Shown: piece after piece, positions 52,334-62,658 of the stretch
Layout: each line of letters starts with the position of its first letter
How positions within the stretch are numbered: position 1 is the stretch's first letter
Assembly: GCA_947450545.1 (NCBI GenBank)
Contig: CANFVU010000004.1
Coordinates: 1-64,000, forward strand
Source: Actinomycetota bacterium
GTDB taxonomy: Bacteria > Actinomycetota > Actinomycetes > Nanopelagicales > Nanopelagicaceae
Length of the DNA: 64,000 nucleotides
Direction: 5' to 3'
Program-made: the position numbers and the translations under genes
Notes under the pieces: generated by a model
Told to the model about the DNA's origin: nothing
Seen by the model: only the letters and a program-made list of their open reading frames with translations
The model's database searches: none

Positions 52334-53227
52334 ATGGGTAAGGTCGCCAAAGCGGTACGAGCAGTAAAGAAGGCAGTCTCAAAGTCTGCGCCAAAAAAAG
52401 CTGCACAATCGAAGAAAGCCCCGGTGAAACCCGTTAAAAAAGCTCCTGCAAAAAAGGCACCTGCGAAAAAAGTAGCGAAAGCACCAGCAAAGAAAGCTCC
52501 TGCTAAGAAAGCGCCTGCGAAAAAGGTTGCACCAGCTAAGAAAGCCGTTTCAAAGAAAGCTGCTCCTGCTAAGAAAGCTGCTCCTGCTAAGAAAGCTGCT
52601 CCTGCTAAGAAAGCACCACAAGTTTTAAAGACCCCCAAGGCTCCCGCAAAGCCAATTGCTGCAAAACTTCAAAGCACAACTAAGGGAAATGCAACAACAA
52701 TCAGCGTTGCACCAAAAGAAGTGAATACTGCTGAAGTAGTTGTGGAAGAACGCCGCTTAACAATGCTTCCACCTGTGCGCCCATCGATTGCACTCAAGAA
52801 AGCAGCAGCACTCAAGCCAATTAAAGCTGCTCCAGCTCCACTCGTTGTGAGTGAGAGTGAAGGGGCGTGGACTGCTGCTGAATTAAAGTCAATGCGCGCT
52901 CAACTTCTTAAAGAGCTTGTGCGTTTGCGTCAAGAACTTGCAGATGCTGAGAAGGAGATGGAAGATCTCATTGCTGCAGCCGGAGTTGGCGCCGGTGATG
53001 ATCAAGCTGATGCTGGTACCAAGACTTTCGAACGTGAACACGAAATGTCACTCGTCTACAACGCACGCGACATGGTCACCCAAACCGAACGCGCAGTTGA
53101 GCGAATCGATACAAAGACTTATGGAAAATGTGAAGAGTGCGGAAGCTTTATTGGAAAAGATCGACTTCAGGTTTTCCCTCGCGCAACTTTGTGTATGGCC
53201 TGTAAGCAGAAAGAAGAACGCCGCTGA
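52334..53227 (+). CDS. TraR/DksA-type zinc-finger protein with long Lys/Ala/Pro-rich N-terminal tail
   Basis: 297 residues from the ATG at 52334, with AGAGGAG upstream. Residues 1 to about 105 are a histone H1-like tail of KKAP and AKKA repeats; the middle (about 180-225) is a coiled coil (LKSMRAQLLKELVRLRQELADAEKEMEDLIA); the C-terminus is a C4 zinc finger CEECG-x17-CMACK. DksA/RbpA-like proteins bind RNA polymerase or DNA; the basic tail suggests DNA or nucleoid binding. The role is inferred from the domains. Followed by lspA. Confidence 0.85.
   Translation: MGKVAKAVRAVKKAVSKSAPKKAAQSKKAPVKPVKKAPAKKAPAKKVAKAPAKKAPAKKAPAKKVAPAKKAVSKKAAPAKKAAPAKKAAPAKKAPQVLKTPKAPAKPIAAKLQSTTKGNATTISVAPKEVNTAEVVVEERRLTMLPPVRPSIALKKAAALKPIKAAPAPLVVSESEGAWTAAELKSMRAQLLKELVRLRQELADAEKEMEDLIAAAGVGAGDDQADAGTKTFEREHEMSLVYNARDMVTQTERAVERIDTKTYGKCEECGSFIGKDRLQVFPRATLCMACKQKEERR
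52553..52615 (+). repeat. Tandem 18-base repeats coding for KKAAPA
   Basis: Three almost identical copies of AAGAAAGCTGCTCCTGCT lie head to tail within the DksA-like gene and encode K-K-A-A-P-A. Identical codons point to recent slippage, so copy number probably varies between strains. Confidence 0.8.
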
Positions 53228-53244
53228 TTCAACCGGTCAACACG

Positions 53245-53733
53245 ATGAAAATTCGCAGAATAATTATCTGGGTCACTTTCATCGCCGCTGGCTTGGATAT
53301 CGTTTCAAAGCAAGTTGCACTGAAGAATTTAGGTTCTGAACCTAAACGCCTCATCGGAAGTTTTCTTCAGCTCCATCTCCTGTTTAATTCTGGGGCAGCT
53401 TTTAGCTTCGCCCCTTCAGCAACCTACATTTTTTCAATCATTTCGCTCTCTATCGGGGGAGCAACGGTTTATTTCTCTCGGAAGATTACTTCGCAAGCCT
53501 GGGCTTATGTTGCTGGTTTAATTCTTGGAGGCATCATCGGAAATACCTTAGATCGCCTCTTTCGCCCACCGGGATTTCTTCGTGGAGAAGTGGTGGACTG
53601 GATTCAACTTCCTCACTGGCCAACCTTTAATCTCGCCGATTCCTCAATATTCGTGGCGGCAGCTATCGCCTGTATCCTCACCTATAGAAATATCCATCCC
53701 ACTCAATCGAATAATTCACCCAAGCAGAACTGA
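53245..53733 (+). CDS. lspA: Lipoprotein signal peptidase (signal peptidase II)
   Basis: Aspartic membrane protease that removes lipoprotein signal peptides, such as that of the lipoprotein at 19.8 kb. 162 residues, four helices, catalytic aspartates in GNTLDRLF and FNLADSSIF. The first motif LDIVSKQVAL and the NSGAAFSF motif are also normal. 17 bases after the DksA-like gene, 14 before rluD. Confidence 0.95.
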   Translation: MKIRRIIIWVTFIAAGLDIVSKQVALKNLGSEPKRLIGSFLQLHLLFNSGAAFSFAPSATYIFSIISLSIGGATVYFSRKITSQAWAYVAGLILGGIIGNTLDRLFRPPGFLRGEVVDWIQLPHWPTFNLADSSIFVAAAIACILTYRNIHPTQSNNSPKQN

Positions 53734-53747
53734 CCACACCAAAGTAG

Positions 53748-54707
53748 ATGACACATATGAGTAAATCCGAACGCGAATCAAAGCTGGTCACCATTCCTGA
53801 CGGCTTGCATAACGAACGCGCTGATGCGGCTTTAGCTCGCTTGCTTGGAATATCTCGTTCAACAATTGTTGAGCTGATTGAAGCTGGCGAAGTCACCCGC
53901 AAAGGCAAGCCTCTGAGTAAATCGGACAAAGTAAATGGTGATGAACTTATCGAAGTATTGATGCCCGCTCAGAAAGCTGCACCAGAACTTACGCCTACTC
54001 CGATAGATGGATTGGACGTTGTTTACAACGACGAAAATATTATTGTTATCAATAAGCCGGCAGGTGTTGCAGCTCATCCAAGTCCTGGATGGCACGGTCC
54101 AACTGTAATTGGCGCTGTCATTGCAGCTGGCTACACAGTCACAACAAGTGGCGCAGCAGAACGACAAGGCGTTGTCCATCGTTTAGACGTCGGCACAACA
54201 GGCTTGATGGTTCTTGCAAAAGATGAAACGTCATATAGCAACCTTAAAGATCAATTTAGAGATCGCACTGTTACAAAGGTTTATCACGCGCTAGTCCAAG
54301 GACATATGGATCCATCTGAAGGAACTATCGATGCACCGATTGATCGCCACCCAAAAGAGGATTACCGATTTGCAGTTGTGCTCGATGGCAAACCAAGCGT
54401 GACTCATTACAAAACACTTGAATTCTTTCCTGCAGTTTCCCTTCTTGAAATTGAGTTAGAAACTGGACGCACCCACCAAATACGAGTGCACTTCGCAGCG
54501 CTCCACCACCCACTTGTTGGCGATATGACCTATGGCGCCGACCACACCATCGCTTCTCGACTTGAATTAGCTCGCCCATGGCTCCATGCCAAGGAGCTTC
54601 GTTTCAGCCACCCCATTACCGGCTCGCCGTTGGCATTCACCAGCGATTACCCAGTCGAACTGACACGCACTCTTGCACTTCTCGGGCATGTCCGAGAAGG
54701 GGAGTAG
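53748..54707 (+). CDS. rluD: 23S rRNA pseudouridine synthase, RluD type
   Basis: 319 residues: N-terminal S4 RNA-binding domain (RADAALARLLGISRSTIVELIEAGEVTRKGKPLSKSDKV), catalytic domain with HRLDVGTTGLMV holding the essential aspartate, VYHALVQG and LETGRTHQIRVH. Modifies uridines of helix 69 in 23S rRNA. A start at the ATG three codons later (53757) is also possible. Confidence 0.93.
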   Translation: MTHMSKSERESKLVTIPDGLHNERADAALARLLGISRSTIVELIEAGEVTRKGKPLSKSDKVNGDELIEVLMPAQKAAPELTPTPIDGLDVVYNDENIIVINKPAGVAAHPSPGWHGPTVIGAVIAAGYTVTTSGAAERQGVVHRLDVGTTGLMVLAKDETSYSNLKDQFRDRTVTKVYHALVQGHMDPSEGTIDAPIDRHPKEDYRFAVVLDGKPSVTHYKTLEFFPAVSLLEIELETGRTHQIRVHFAALHHPLVGDMTYGADHTIASRLELARPWLHAKELRFSHPITGSPLAFTSDYPVELTRTLALLGHVREGE

Positions 54708-54716
54708 TTCCGGTAG

Positions 54717-54722
54717 TAATCT
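54717..54722 (+). promoter_or_regulatory. -10 element of dnaE1, leaderless type
   Basis: TAATCT is followed by CCCAACC (7 bases) and a GTG at 54730. This decides the dnaE1 start over the ATG at 54688, which lies inside rluD and lacks a binding site. Inference. Confidence 0.45.
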
Positions 54723-54729
54723 CCCAACC

Positions 54730-57700
54730 GTGTCAGCCTCAGCTCAAAACTCCGAAAACTTTGTGCACCTTCATGTGCATACGGAGTATTCAATGCTCGA
54801 TGGAGCTGCGCGAGTAAAAGAGTTGGTCGCAGAAGTTGCTCGGCAAGAGATGCCAGCCATTGCAATTACAGATCATGGAAATGTCTTTGGAGCGTATGAA
54901 TTTAATAAGCAAGCGCTCAAAGCTGGCGTAAAACCAATCATCGGAATTGAAGCCTATGTTGCTCCCGAAAGTCGTTTTGAAAAGAAGCGAGTCAAGTGGG
55001 CCGAAGGCGGCGAGGACGATGTCTCAGGCGGCGGTGCATATACACACATGACAATGTGGGCCGAAAATAATGAAGGCCTTAGCAATCTCTTTAAATTATC
55101 TTCGCTGGCATCACTGGAAGGCTTCTATTACAAACCCCGCATGGATCGAGAGCTCCTTTCGCAATATTCCAAAGGCATCATTGCGACAACAGGTTGTCCT
55201 GGTGGAGAAATCCAAACTCGCCTACGTATGGGCGCATACAAAGAAGCGATCAAAGCCGCGAGCGATTTACGCGATATTTTCGGCAAAGAGAACTTCTTTT
55301 TAGAAGTGATGGATCACGGAATCGATATCGAAACTCGCGTCCGTAAAGATTTAGTAAAGCTTGGCAAAGAGCTTGGCCTTCCTTTTCTGGCAACAAATGA
55401 TTTGCACTATACGAAACAGGAAGATTTCAGTGCGCATGAAGCGCTTCTCTGCGTTCAATCAGGCTCCACAATCGCTGATCCCAAGCGCTTTAAATTTGAG
55501 AACGATGAGTTCTATGTCAAAACTGCAGCCCAAATGCGCACGCTATTTAAGGATTTTGAGGATGCTTGCGATAACACTCTTTTAATTGCTGAACGCTGCA
55601 ACATAACAATGCGCGAAGGCGATAACTTAATGCCTCAATTCCCAGTACCAGTTGGGGAGAGTGAAGATTCATGGCTGACAAAACTTTCACAAGAAGGCTT
55701 GATCAAGAGAATGAATGGAACAATACCGCCGGAGTATCAAGCCAGACTTGATTACGAAGTTGGCGTGATGATTTCTATGGGGTTCCCTGGATACTTTCTT
55801 GTCGTCGCAGATCTCTGCTCGCACGCACGCGAAGTAGGAATTCGCGTAGGACCTGGTCGTGGTTCTGCTGCTGGTTCATTGGTTTCATGGGCGCTCGGTA
55901 TTACACAATTGGATCCCATCAAACACGGTTTATTGTTTGAGCGATTCCTCAACCCAGAACGTATTTCAATGCCAGATATTGATTTGGATTTCGATGAACG
56001 CAGACGTTCTGAAATGATTCAATACGCAACCGATACCTATGGTGAAGACCGCGTTGCTCAAATCATTACGTACTCAAATATCAAATCAAAACAAGCGCTC
56101 AAAGATGCCACGAGAGTTTTGGGATATCCCTACGCCATCGGAGATAAAGTAACAAAAGCTCTTCCACCAACAGTTATGGGTAAGGACATCACGCTCTCTG
56201 GCGTATTTGACCCTAAAGATGATCGTTATGGCGAAGCTGGAGAATTCAGAAGTATTTACGAGAGCGACCCAGATGCTAAGAAAATTGTTGACACTGCTCG
56301 TGGATTAGAAGGGCTCAAGCGCCAATGGGGAGTGCACGCTGCTGGCGTTATTCTCTCGCGCGACCCACTCCTTGATGTAATTCCTATTCACCGTCGTGAA
56401 AGCGATGGAGCCATCATTACCCAATTTGATATGGGTGCTTGCGAATCAATTGGTCTCCTGAAAATGGACTTCCTTGGGCTTCGAAATCTTTCCGTTATCG
56501 ATATTTGTCTTGAAAACATTAAGAAGAACCAAGGCATCGATGTGGACCTTTCGACGTTGACTTTGGATGATGCTCAAACTTTTGAATTAGTAGGAAAAGG
56601 TGAAACTCTCGGAGTATTCCAGCTTGATGGTGGGCCAATGCGTTCACTCCTCAAGCAGATGGCGCCCGATTCTTTTGAAGATATCTCGGCTGTGTTGGCG
56701 CTCTATCGCCCAGGACCAATGGGTGTAAATGCACATACTGATTATGCAGATCGCAAAAATCGTCGCAAACCTGTTGAACCGATTCACCCAGAGTTGTCTG
56801 AACCACTGGGAGAAATTCTCGATGACACCTATGGCTTGATTGTGTATCAAGAACAAGTGATGGCGATTGCTCAGAAAGTTGCAGGCTTCTCTCTTGGACG
56901 CGCGGATCTCTTGCGCAAAGCAATGGGTAAGAAGAATAAAGATATTCTCGATAAAGAATATGTGAACTTCGAAGCAGGAATGAAAGCCAATAACTTCTCT
57001 GAAAGTGCCATTAAGAAGTTGTGGGATACCTTGATTCCGTTCTCAGATTACGCTTTCAACCGCGCACATAGCGCGGGCTACGGCTTGGTTTCGTATTGGA
57101 CTGCGTATTTGAAAGCCAATTACTCGACTGAATATATGGCAGCTCTGCTTACATCAGTGCGCGATGATAAAGATAAGAGCGCTCAATACCTTAATGAATG
57201 TCGCCGAATGGGAATCAAAGTCCTCGCTCCCGACGTCAATGAATCATTCTCGGATTACGCTGCGCTCGGCAAAGATATTCGCTTTGGATTAAGTGCAATT
57301 CGCAACGTTGGAGAGAACGTCACTGAATCAATCGTTCATACACGTGAGCTAAAAGGTCGTTACCAATCATTTGGCGACTTCCTTGCTAAAGCAGATCAAA
57401 GCGTCTGCAATAAGAAGACGATTGAATCACTGATTAAAGCTGGCGCATTTGATTCACTGGGCCACTCTCGTAAGGGACTCATGATGGTCTATCTCGAGGC
57501 AATCGATGCTGTCAATGAAACAAAGCGTGCCGAAGCAATCGGACAATTTGATCTCTTTGGTTCAGCTCCCGTCGGCGGCTCGCAGATGACCGATGTCGAA
57601 TTAGTGATTCCTCAAGGGGAGTGGGATAAATCTTCACTCCTTGCTTATGAACGCGAGATGCTCGGACTGTATGTATCCGATCACCCGCTCCTAGGTGTCG

Positions 57701-58260
57701 AGCACCTGCTTCGCGCCGCTGTTGATATTCCGATCGGTCAGCTCAATGATGAAGGAATTGGTCATGAACAGATTGTTTCTATCGGCGGACTGATCACTCA
57801 AGTTCAGCGCAAAGTTTCAAAGCAAGGAAACGCATGGGCAATTGTGACCGTTGAAGATCTTGAAGGCGCTCAAGATGTGATGTTCTTTGCAAATGCATAC
57901 ACAACTCATGCGCTCAATCTTGTAGAGGATCGCGTTGTTGTCGTGAGAGGTCGCGTCGATAAGCGTGAAGAGGCTTTGAGATTTACTGCAATTGAAATGT
58001 CGATGCCTGACATTAGCCAAGGCCCTACTGGTCCTCTCCTTATAACTGTTGAATCATCTCGAGTTACTCCGCCATTGGTTGACAGAATGAAAGAGATTTT
58101 GCGTTCTCATCCAGGATCGAGAGAAGTTCATCTTCGTCTCGATGATGGAAAAGGTGGACTTGTGATGAAACTCGATGATGACTTGCGAGTAACATCGTCA
58201 CCAAGCCTTTCAGCAGATTTGAAACAGGTTCTTGGCCCGGATTGTCTGCCTGCCCTCTAG
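54730..58260 (+). CDS. dnaE: DNA polymerase III alpha subunit, replicative
   Basis: Main replicase catalytic subunit, 1176 residues. PHP domain FVHLHVHTEYSMLDGAARV and AITDHGNVFGAYEF keep the metal-binding histidines, unlike the DnaE2-like copy at 24.5 kb. The catalytic aspartates are in PDIDLDFDERRR; VGPGRGSAAGSLVSWALGI and QWGVHAAGVI are also present. A C-terminal OB fold and tau-binding region follow. I prefer the GTG at 54730, giving MSASAQNSENFVHLHVH; the ATG at 54688 would add 14 residues. Confidence 0.95.
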   Translation: MSASAQNSENFVHLHVHTEYSMLDGAARVKELVAEVARQEMPAIAITDHGNVFGAYEFNKQALKAGVKPIIGIEAYVAPESRFEKKRVKWAEGGEDDVSGGGAYTHMTMWAENNEGLSNLFKLSSLASLEGFYYKPRMDRELLSQYSKGIIATTGCPGGEIQTRLRMGAYKEAIKAASDLRDIFGKENFFLEVMDHGIDIETRVRKDLVKLGKELGLPFLATNDLHYTKQEDFSAHEALLCVQSGSTIADPKRFKFENDEFYVKTAAQMRTLFKDFEDACDNTLLIAERCNITMREGDNLMPQFPVPVGESEDSWLTKLSQEGLIKRMNGTIPPEYQARLDYEVGVMISMGFPGYFLVVADLCSHAREVGIRVGPGRGSAAGSLVSWALGITQLDPIKHGLLFERFLNPERISMPDIDLDFDERRRSEMIQYATDTYGEDRVAQIITYSNIKSKQALKDATRVLGYPYAIGDKVTKALPPTVMGKDITLSGVFDPKDDRYGEAGEFRSIYESDPDAKKIVDTARGLEGLKRQWGVHAAGVILSRDPLLDVIPIHRRESDGAIITQFDMGACESIGLLKMDFLGLRNLSVIDICLENIKKNQGIDVDLSTLTLDDAQTFELVGKGETLGVFQLDGGPMRSLLKQMAPDSFEDISAVLALYRPGPMGVNAHTDYADRKNRRKPVEPIHPELSEPLGEILDDTYGLIVYQEQVMAIAQKVAGFSLGRADLLRKAMGKKNKDILDKEYVNFEAGMKANNFSESAIKKLWDTLIPFSDYAFNRAHSAGYGLVSYWTAYLKANYSTEYMAALLTSVRDDKDKSAQYLNECRRMGIKVLAPDVNESFSDYAALGKDIRFGLSAIRNVGENVTESIVHTRELKGRYQSFGDFLAKADQSVCNKKTIESLIKAGAFDSLGHSRKGLMMVYLEAIDAVNETKRAEAIGQFDLFGSAPVGGSQMTDVELVIPQGEWDKSSLLAYEREMLGLYVSDHPLLGVEHLLRAAVDIPIGQLNDEGIGHEQIVSIGGLITQVQRKVSKQGNAWAIVTVEDLEGAQDVMFFANAYTTHALNLVEDRVVVVRGRVDKREEALRFTAIEMSMPDISQGPTGPLLITVESSRVTPPLVDRMKEILRSHPGSREVHLRLDDGKGGLVMKLDDDLRVTSSPSLSADLKQVLGPDCLPAL

Positions 58261-58306
58261 AGCCTTACAAAGGAAGTATTGGGAACGAGGGGCTCTCGCC
58301 TGCACG

Positions 58307-58312
58307 TAGAAT
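58307..58312 (+). promoter_or_regulatory. -10 element of the his operon, leaderless type
   Basis: TAGAAT, six bases (TGGGCA), then the GTG of hisD at 58319. No ribosome binding site. Would drive hisD-C-B-H-priA-F-I. The 58-base gap has no attenuator-like leader peptide. Inference. Confidence 0.5.
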
Positions 58313-58318
58313 TGGGCA

Positions 58319-59623
58319 GTGATTATTCGTCGCCTCGACTTTCGCGGAAAGTCGCTCACAAAGAGCGCTTATAAGCGCGAACTTCCTCGAGCAACCATGG
58401 ATATCGAATCTGCAATGGTCGCAATTGCGCCGGTTCTTGAAGCAGTTAAAAGCGGTAACGAACAGACGCTGATTGAACTAGGTCAAAAATTTGATGGCGT
58501 TACTCCGAAAAATATTCGCGTACCACGTGAGGTTCTTCAAGCGTCCTTGGCACAACTTGATCCTGCGATCCGCTCAGCTCTTGAAGAAGCGATTATCCGC
58601 ATAAAGAAAGTGCATGGCGATCAAGCACGAGTGGATAAGACGAGCGAGGTCGTTGAGGGTGGATCTGTCACGCAACGCTGGATTCCTGTCGATCGAGTAG
58701 GACTCTATGTTCCAGGCGGAAAAGCTGTTTACCCAAGTTCTGTAATGATGAATGTCATTCCTGCACAAATTGCACAGGTACCAAGCATTGCCGTGGCATC
58801 GCCTCCACAAAAAGATTTTGACGGTTTGCCACACCCCACGATTTTGGCGACATGCGAACTTCTTGGAGTTTATGAAGTGTATGCAGTCGGGGGAGCACAA
58901 GCTGTTGCGATGTTTGCATATGGAGTGGATGGGCTGTGTGAAGCTGCGGACATGGTGACTGGGCCTGGAAATATTTATGTCGCGGCTGCAAAGCGCGCAC
59001 TTCGAGGCGTCATTGGAATTGATTCGGAAGCTGGACCAACAGAGATTGCAATCGTTGCAGACGCATCTGCTCGCGCGAAAGATGTCGCAGCTGATCTGAT
59101 CAGCCAAGCCGAGCATGACACGATAGCTGCAGCAATTTTAGTGACTGATTCTGCTAAACTTATTGAAGATGTAGAGAAAGAACTCGAACTCCGAATCAGT
59201 CAGACAAAGCATTCTGAACGCATTCGTACTGCTTTAAGCGGAATCCAAAGCGCGCTTGTCCTTGTTGATAGCGTCGATCAAGCCGTTGATGTTGTGAATG
59301 CGTATGCAGCAGAACACTTAGAAATCATCACAAAAAACGCAGCTGATGTAGCTCGCAAAATTCGCAATGCTGGAGCTGTATTTATCGGCGAATTCTCACC
59401 TGTGTCACTTGGAGATTATTCGGCTGGTTCTAACCACGTGTTGCCTACCGGTGGTTGTGCATGCCACTCAAGCGGACTTTCTGTTCAATCGTTTTTGCGT
59501 GGTGTGAATTTCATTGAGTACGGCGAAAAAGCCTTCAAAGATATTGCCTCTAACGTCATTACATTGGCAAACTCTGAAGACTTGCCAGCACACGGGGAAG
59601 CTATTCAAGCGAGGTTTGAATGA
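58319..59623 (+). CDS. hisD: Histidinol dehydrogenase
   Basis: Zinc enzyme catalysing the last two oxidations of histidine synthesis. 434 residues with [42 protein letters not shown], the [12 protein letters not shown] region, QAEHD and [15 protein letters not shown]. First gene of the his operon; overlaps hisC by 4 bp. GTG start set by the adjacent -10 box. Confidence 0.97.
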   Translation: MIIRRLDFRGKSLTKSAYKRELPRATMDIESAMVAIAPVLEAVKSGNEQTLIELGQKFDGVTPKNIRVPREVLQASLAQLDPAIRSALEEAIIRIKKVHGDQARVDKTSEVVEGGSVTQRWIPVDRVGLYVPGGKAVYPSSVMMNVIPAQIAQVPSIAVASPPQKDFDGLPHPTILATCELLGVYEVYAVGGAQAVAMFAYGVDGLCEAADMVTGPGNIYVAAAKRALRGVIGIDSEAGPTEIAIVADASARAKDVAADLISQAEHDTIAAAILVTDSAKLIEDVEKELELRISQTKHSERIRTALSGIQSALVLVDSVDQAVDVVNAYAAEHLEIITKNAADVARKIRNAGAVFIGEFSPVSLGDYSAGSNHVLPTGGCACHSSGLSVQSFLRGVNFIEYGEKAFKDIASNVITLANSEDLPAHGEAIQARFE

Positions 59624-60717
59624 GTACTTGGCCATCCTGGTTACCTCTCCGTGCTGAACTAACCACACTTTCTCCTTACGGCGCTCCGCAGATTTCAGAT
59701 GTTGTTCAATTGAATACAAATGAGAATCCGTTCACTCTTCCGGTTGAGGTGCAAAGCGCAATCGTCACGGAAATTAAAGAGGTCGCTGCTTCGCTCAACC
59801 GTTATCCCGATCGCGATGCGGTTCGACTTCGATCAAAGCTGGCTCAATACATCGAAGCTAATACTGGAGTTAGAACTTCTGTAGTAAATATTTGGGCAGC
59901 CAATGGAAGCAATGAAATTCTTCAAACAATATTCTTGGCATGTGGGGGATCGGGTCGAAAAGCTCTGGGCTTTACTCCCTCCTATTCCGTTCACCCATTG
60001 ATCGCCAAAATCACGAGCACTACATGGGTTGAGGGAAAACGTACTTCAGATTTCACCATCGACATCGCTGTGGCTATCCAACAAATTCTCGATGAGAAAC
60101 CTTCTCTTATATTCATCACAACACCTAACAACCCATCCGGAACTTGTACTTCTTTGAGCGACGTAGAGAAGATGGCACAAGCAGCAGGTACAGTCGGAGC
60201 ACTTCTCGTTGTCGATGAGGCGTATGCAGAGTTTTCCGATGAGCGCTCAGCAATCGCTCTTATTGCGAAATATCCTCACGTGATCTCCTCCAGAACAATG
60301 AGCAAAGCATTTGCTTTCGCTGGCGTGCGCGTTGGTTATCTCGTAGCAGATCCTGCAGTCATTGATGCAGCACTCGTTACCCGTTTGCCATATCACCTCA
60401 GTGCTTTAACTCAAGCGGCTGCTGAAGTGGCAATTGACCACGCATCTCTGATGCAACGCGGAATCAAGGAGTTGATTTCAGAGAGAGATGTGCTCGTTCG
60501 GGGAATCAAATCCGTTGGATGGAGCTCTCTCGAAAGCTCAGCAAATTTCCTTCTCTTCTCTGGCTTCGCTCGACCAGCGAAAGAGATCTGGCAAGAGTTT
60601 TTGAATAAGGGAATTTTGATTCGCGATGTTGGCCTTGAGGGTTACCTGCGAGTTACAGTTGGGACTCAAGCTGAAAACCAACGCTTCTTAACGGCGCTCC
60701 AAGAAATTGCGCAATAA
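59620..60717 (+). CDS. hisC: Histidinol-phosphate aminotransferase
   Basis: PLP-dependent aminotransferase of 365 residues. [30 protein letters not shown] and the cofactor lysine in [17 protein letters not shown] are visible, with a C-terminal arginine in YLRVTVGT. Converts imidazole acetol phosphate to histidinol phosphate. Confidence 0.96.
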   Translation: MSTWPSWLPLRAELTTLSPYGAPQISDVVQLNTNENPFTLPVEVQSAIVTEIKEVAASLNRYPDRDAVRLRSKLAQYIEANTGVRTSVVNIWAANGSNEILQTIFLACGGSGRKALGFTPSYSVHPLIAKITSTTWVEGKRTSDFTIDIAVAIQQILDEKPSLIFITTPNNPSGTCTSLSDVEKMAQAAGTVGALLVVDEAYAEFSDERSAIALIAKYPHVISSRTMSKAFAFAGVRVGYLVADPAVIDAALVTRLPYHLSALTQAAAEVAIDHASLMQRGIKELISERDVLVRGIKSVGWSSLESSANFLLFSGFARPAKEIWQEFLNKGILIRDVGLEGYLRVTVGTQAENQRFLTALQEIAQ

Positions 60718-60749
60718 TACCTACCTCCTCATGAGAAAGTTGTGATCAT

Positions 60750-61352
60750 ATGACCGCATCTACCCAGGCACGTACTGCACTCGTTGTGCGCGAGACAAAA
60801 GAATCAAAGGTGAGTGTTTCACTTAACCTCGACGGATCTGGCGTCATCGACATCGATACTGGTGTTCCATTCTTTGATCACATGATGTCCCAACTAGGTA
60901 AGCACGCTGGCTTTGATCTCACCATTAAAACAGTCGGGGATGTCGATGTTGATTCGCACCACACCGTTGAAGATACATCCCTTGCATTTGGACAAGCGCT
61001 TCGCGAAGCTCTTGGAGATAAAAGTGGAATTCGCCGATTTGGTGATGCGATAGTTCCCCTCGACGAAGTTCTCGTGCAAGCGGCTGTTGACCTTTCGGGT
61101 CGCCCATATATCGTTCACCGCCAACCAGAAATTGTTGAGCTCATTGGCACATTCGATACGACTCTCGGACGACATATTTGGGAATCGATTGTTGCAGAAG
61201 CTCGAATCGCTCTTCATGTTCGTGTTTTCGAAGGCCGTAACGCCCACCACGTATTTGAGGCTCAATTTAAAGCCGTTGCCCGCGCTCTTCGTGATGCAGT
61301 GACGGTCGATAATCGGGTAGCTGGAATTCCTTCAACTAAGGGCTCTCTTTGA
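60750..61352 (+). CDS. hisB: Imidazoleglycerol-phosphate dehydratase
   Basis: 200-residue monofunctional dehydratase (no phosphatase domain). The two manganese-binding clusters [16 protein letters not shown] and [17 protein letters not shown], with [19 protein letters not shown], are clear. A 32-base gap separates it from hisC. It overlaps hisH by 4 bp. Confidence 0.97.
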   Translation: MTASTQARTALVVRETKESKVSVSLNLDGSGVIDIDTGVPFFDHMMSQLGKHAGFDLTIKTVGDVDVDSHHTVEDTSLAFGQALREALGDKSGIRRFGDAIVPLDEVLVQAAVDLSGRPYIVHRQPEIVELIGTFDTTLGRHIWESIVAEARIALHVRVFEGRNAHHVFEAQFKAVARALRDAVTVDNRVAGIPSTKGSL

Positions 61353-61939
61353 TAGCAATTCTTGATTATGGTTCAGGAAATCTTCGATCTGCACAACGTG
61401 CTTTCGAATTAACTGGCCATAAAGTTTCACTAACATCTGATGCTCAAGAATTTCTGAGCGCAGATGCACATGTTGTTCCGGGTGTAGGCGCATTCGGTGC
61501 GTGCATGGAACAACTCAATGCAATTAACGGAGCACAGCTTGTCGGGCAAGCGCTTCAAACAGGAAAACCGGTTTTTGGTATTTGCGTCGGAATGCAAATC
61601 TTTTTCTCAGAGGGCGAAGAGAAGGGTTCACACAAAGGACTTGGATTCTTTGAGGGAAGCGTTTCTCACATTGACGCTCCTGTGTTGCCTCATATTGGAT
61701 GGAACTCGGTTGAAACCGATTCAGAGTTATTCTCTGGAGTAGAAGAAGAAATGTTTTACTTTGTTCACTCCTATGCTGCCAAAGCTGCACCTCGCGATTC
61801 ACGCGTCACATGGACAACCTATGGAGAGAGATTTATCGCCGCTGTTGAAAAAGAGAATGTATTTGCAACGCAATTCCACCCAGAGAAGAGTGGAGCAGCA
61901 GGAGCAAAGCTGATTGAGAATTGGGCCAAGAAAATATGA
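61349..61939 (+). CDS. hisH: Imidazole glycerol phosphate synthase, glutaminase subunit
   Basis: 196-residue triad amidotransferase that feeds ammonia to HisF. Nucleophile cysteine in [10 protein letters not shown] near 78-86, oxyanion region [10 protein letters not shown], and His-x-Glu in FHPEKSG. TTG start overlapping the hisB stop (TTGA). Overlaps priA by 4 bp. Confidence 0.95.
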   Translation: MIAILDYGSGNLRSAQRAFELTGHKVSLTSDAQEFLSADAHVVPGVGAFGACMEQLNAINGAQLVGQALQTGKPVFGICVGMQIFFSEGEEKGSHKGLGFFEGSVSHIDAPVLPHIGWNSVETDSELFSGVEEEMFYFVHSYAAKAAPRDSRVTWTTYGERFIAAVEKENVFATQFHPEKSGAAGAKLIENWAKKI

Positions 61940-62658
61940 AAAAGTTAGAACTCTTACCTGCCATTGATGTGAAAGGTGGACGAGCAGTACGTCTTGTTCA
62001 AGGCGAGTTAGCTCACGAAAGCCAATATGGAGCTCCCATAGAAGTCGCGCAAGAGTTTGTTGCAGCAGGAGCTGAGTGGATTCACTTAGTTGATCTCGAT
62101 GCAGCATTTGGAATCGGCAGCAATGCACAATTGTTAGCAGAAGTGATTGCGTCTGTTGAGATCAAAGTGGAGCTCTCAGGTGGCATTCGCGACGATGAAT
62201 CTCTGCGCAAAGCTTTAGCAACAGGGTGTCAGCGAGTGAATTTAGGAACAGCTGCGCTGGAAGATCCCGAATGGACAGCAAAAGTCATTGGCGAATTCGG
62301 CGATCGCATCGCGGTTGGGCTGGATGTGCGCGGCCACACCCTTGCAGCGCGAGGATGGACTCGCGAAGGTGGCAATCTCTTTGACACTATCGAACGCCTT
62401 GATCGAGATGGTTGCTCACGATATATCGTGACAGATGTAGCAAAAGATGGAACTTTGACAGGGCCAAACCTTGAACTGCTTCGCGAAGTCTGTGCTGCTA
62501 CCAATAAACCTGTCGTCGCAAGTGGTGGAGTATCAACTCTGGCAGATTTGATCGCTATTCGCGCTCTTACGGAAATCGGTGTTGAAGGTTCGATTGTTGG
62601 CAAAGCACTATATGCAGGGGCGTTTACTCTCGAACAGGCGCTTGCGGTAACCCGATGA
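61936..62658 (+). CDS. priA: Bifunctional phosphoribosyl isomerase PriA (HisA/TrpF)
   Basis: 240-residue TIM-barrel isomerase. [69 protein letters not shown] and [18 protein letters not shown] match the actinobacterial PriA form, which serves both histidine (ProFAR) and tryptophan (PRA) synthesis. No separate trpF is in the window. The ATG at 61936 overlaps hisH; an upstream TTG at 61921 is ignored. Confidence 0.92.
   Translation: MKKLELLPAIDVKGGRAVRLVQGELAHESQYGAPIEVAQEFVAAGAEWIHLVDLDAAFGIGSNAQLLAEVIASVEIKVELSGGIRDDESLRKALATGCQRVNLGTAALEDPEWTAKVIGEFGDRIAVGLDVRGHTLAARGWTREGGNLFDTIERLDRDGCSRYIVTDVAKDGTLTGPNLELLREVCAATNKPVVASGGVSTLADLIAIRALTEIGVEGSIVGKALYAGAFTLEQALAVTR

Noticed and set aside
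52434-52620. CRISPR-like or satellite repeat
   Set aside because: The repeats are in frame, have no spacers and code for KKAP/AKKA units of the DksA-like protein.
54688-54729. ATG start of dnaE1 inside rluD
   Set aside because: No Shine-Dalgarno sequence; the GTG at 54730 has a TANNNT box 7 bases upstream and gives the usual short N-terminus before the PHP motif.
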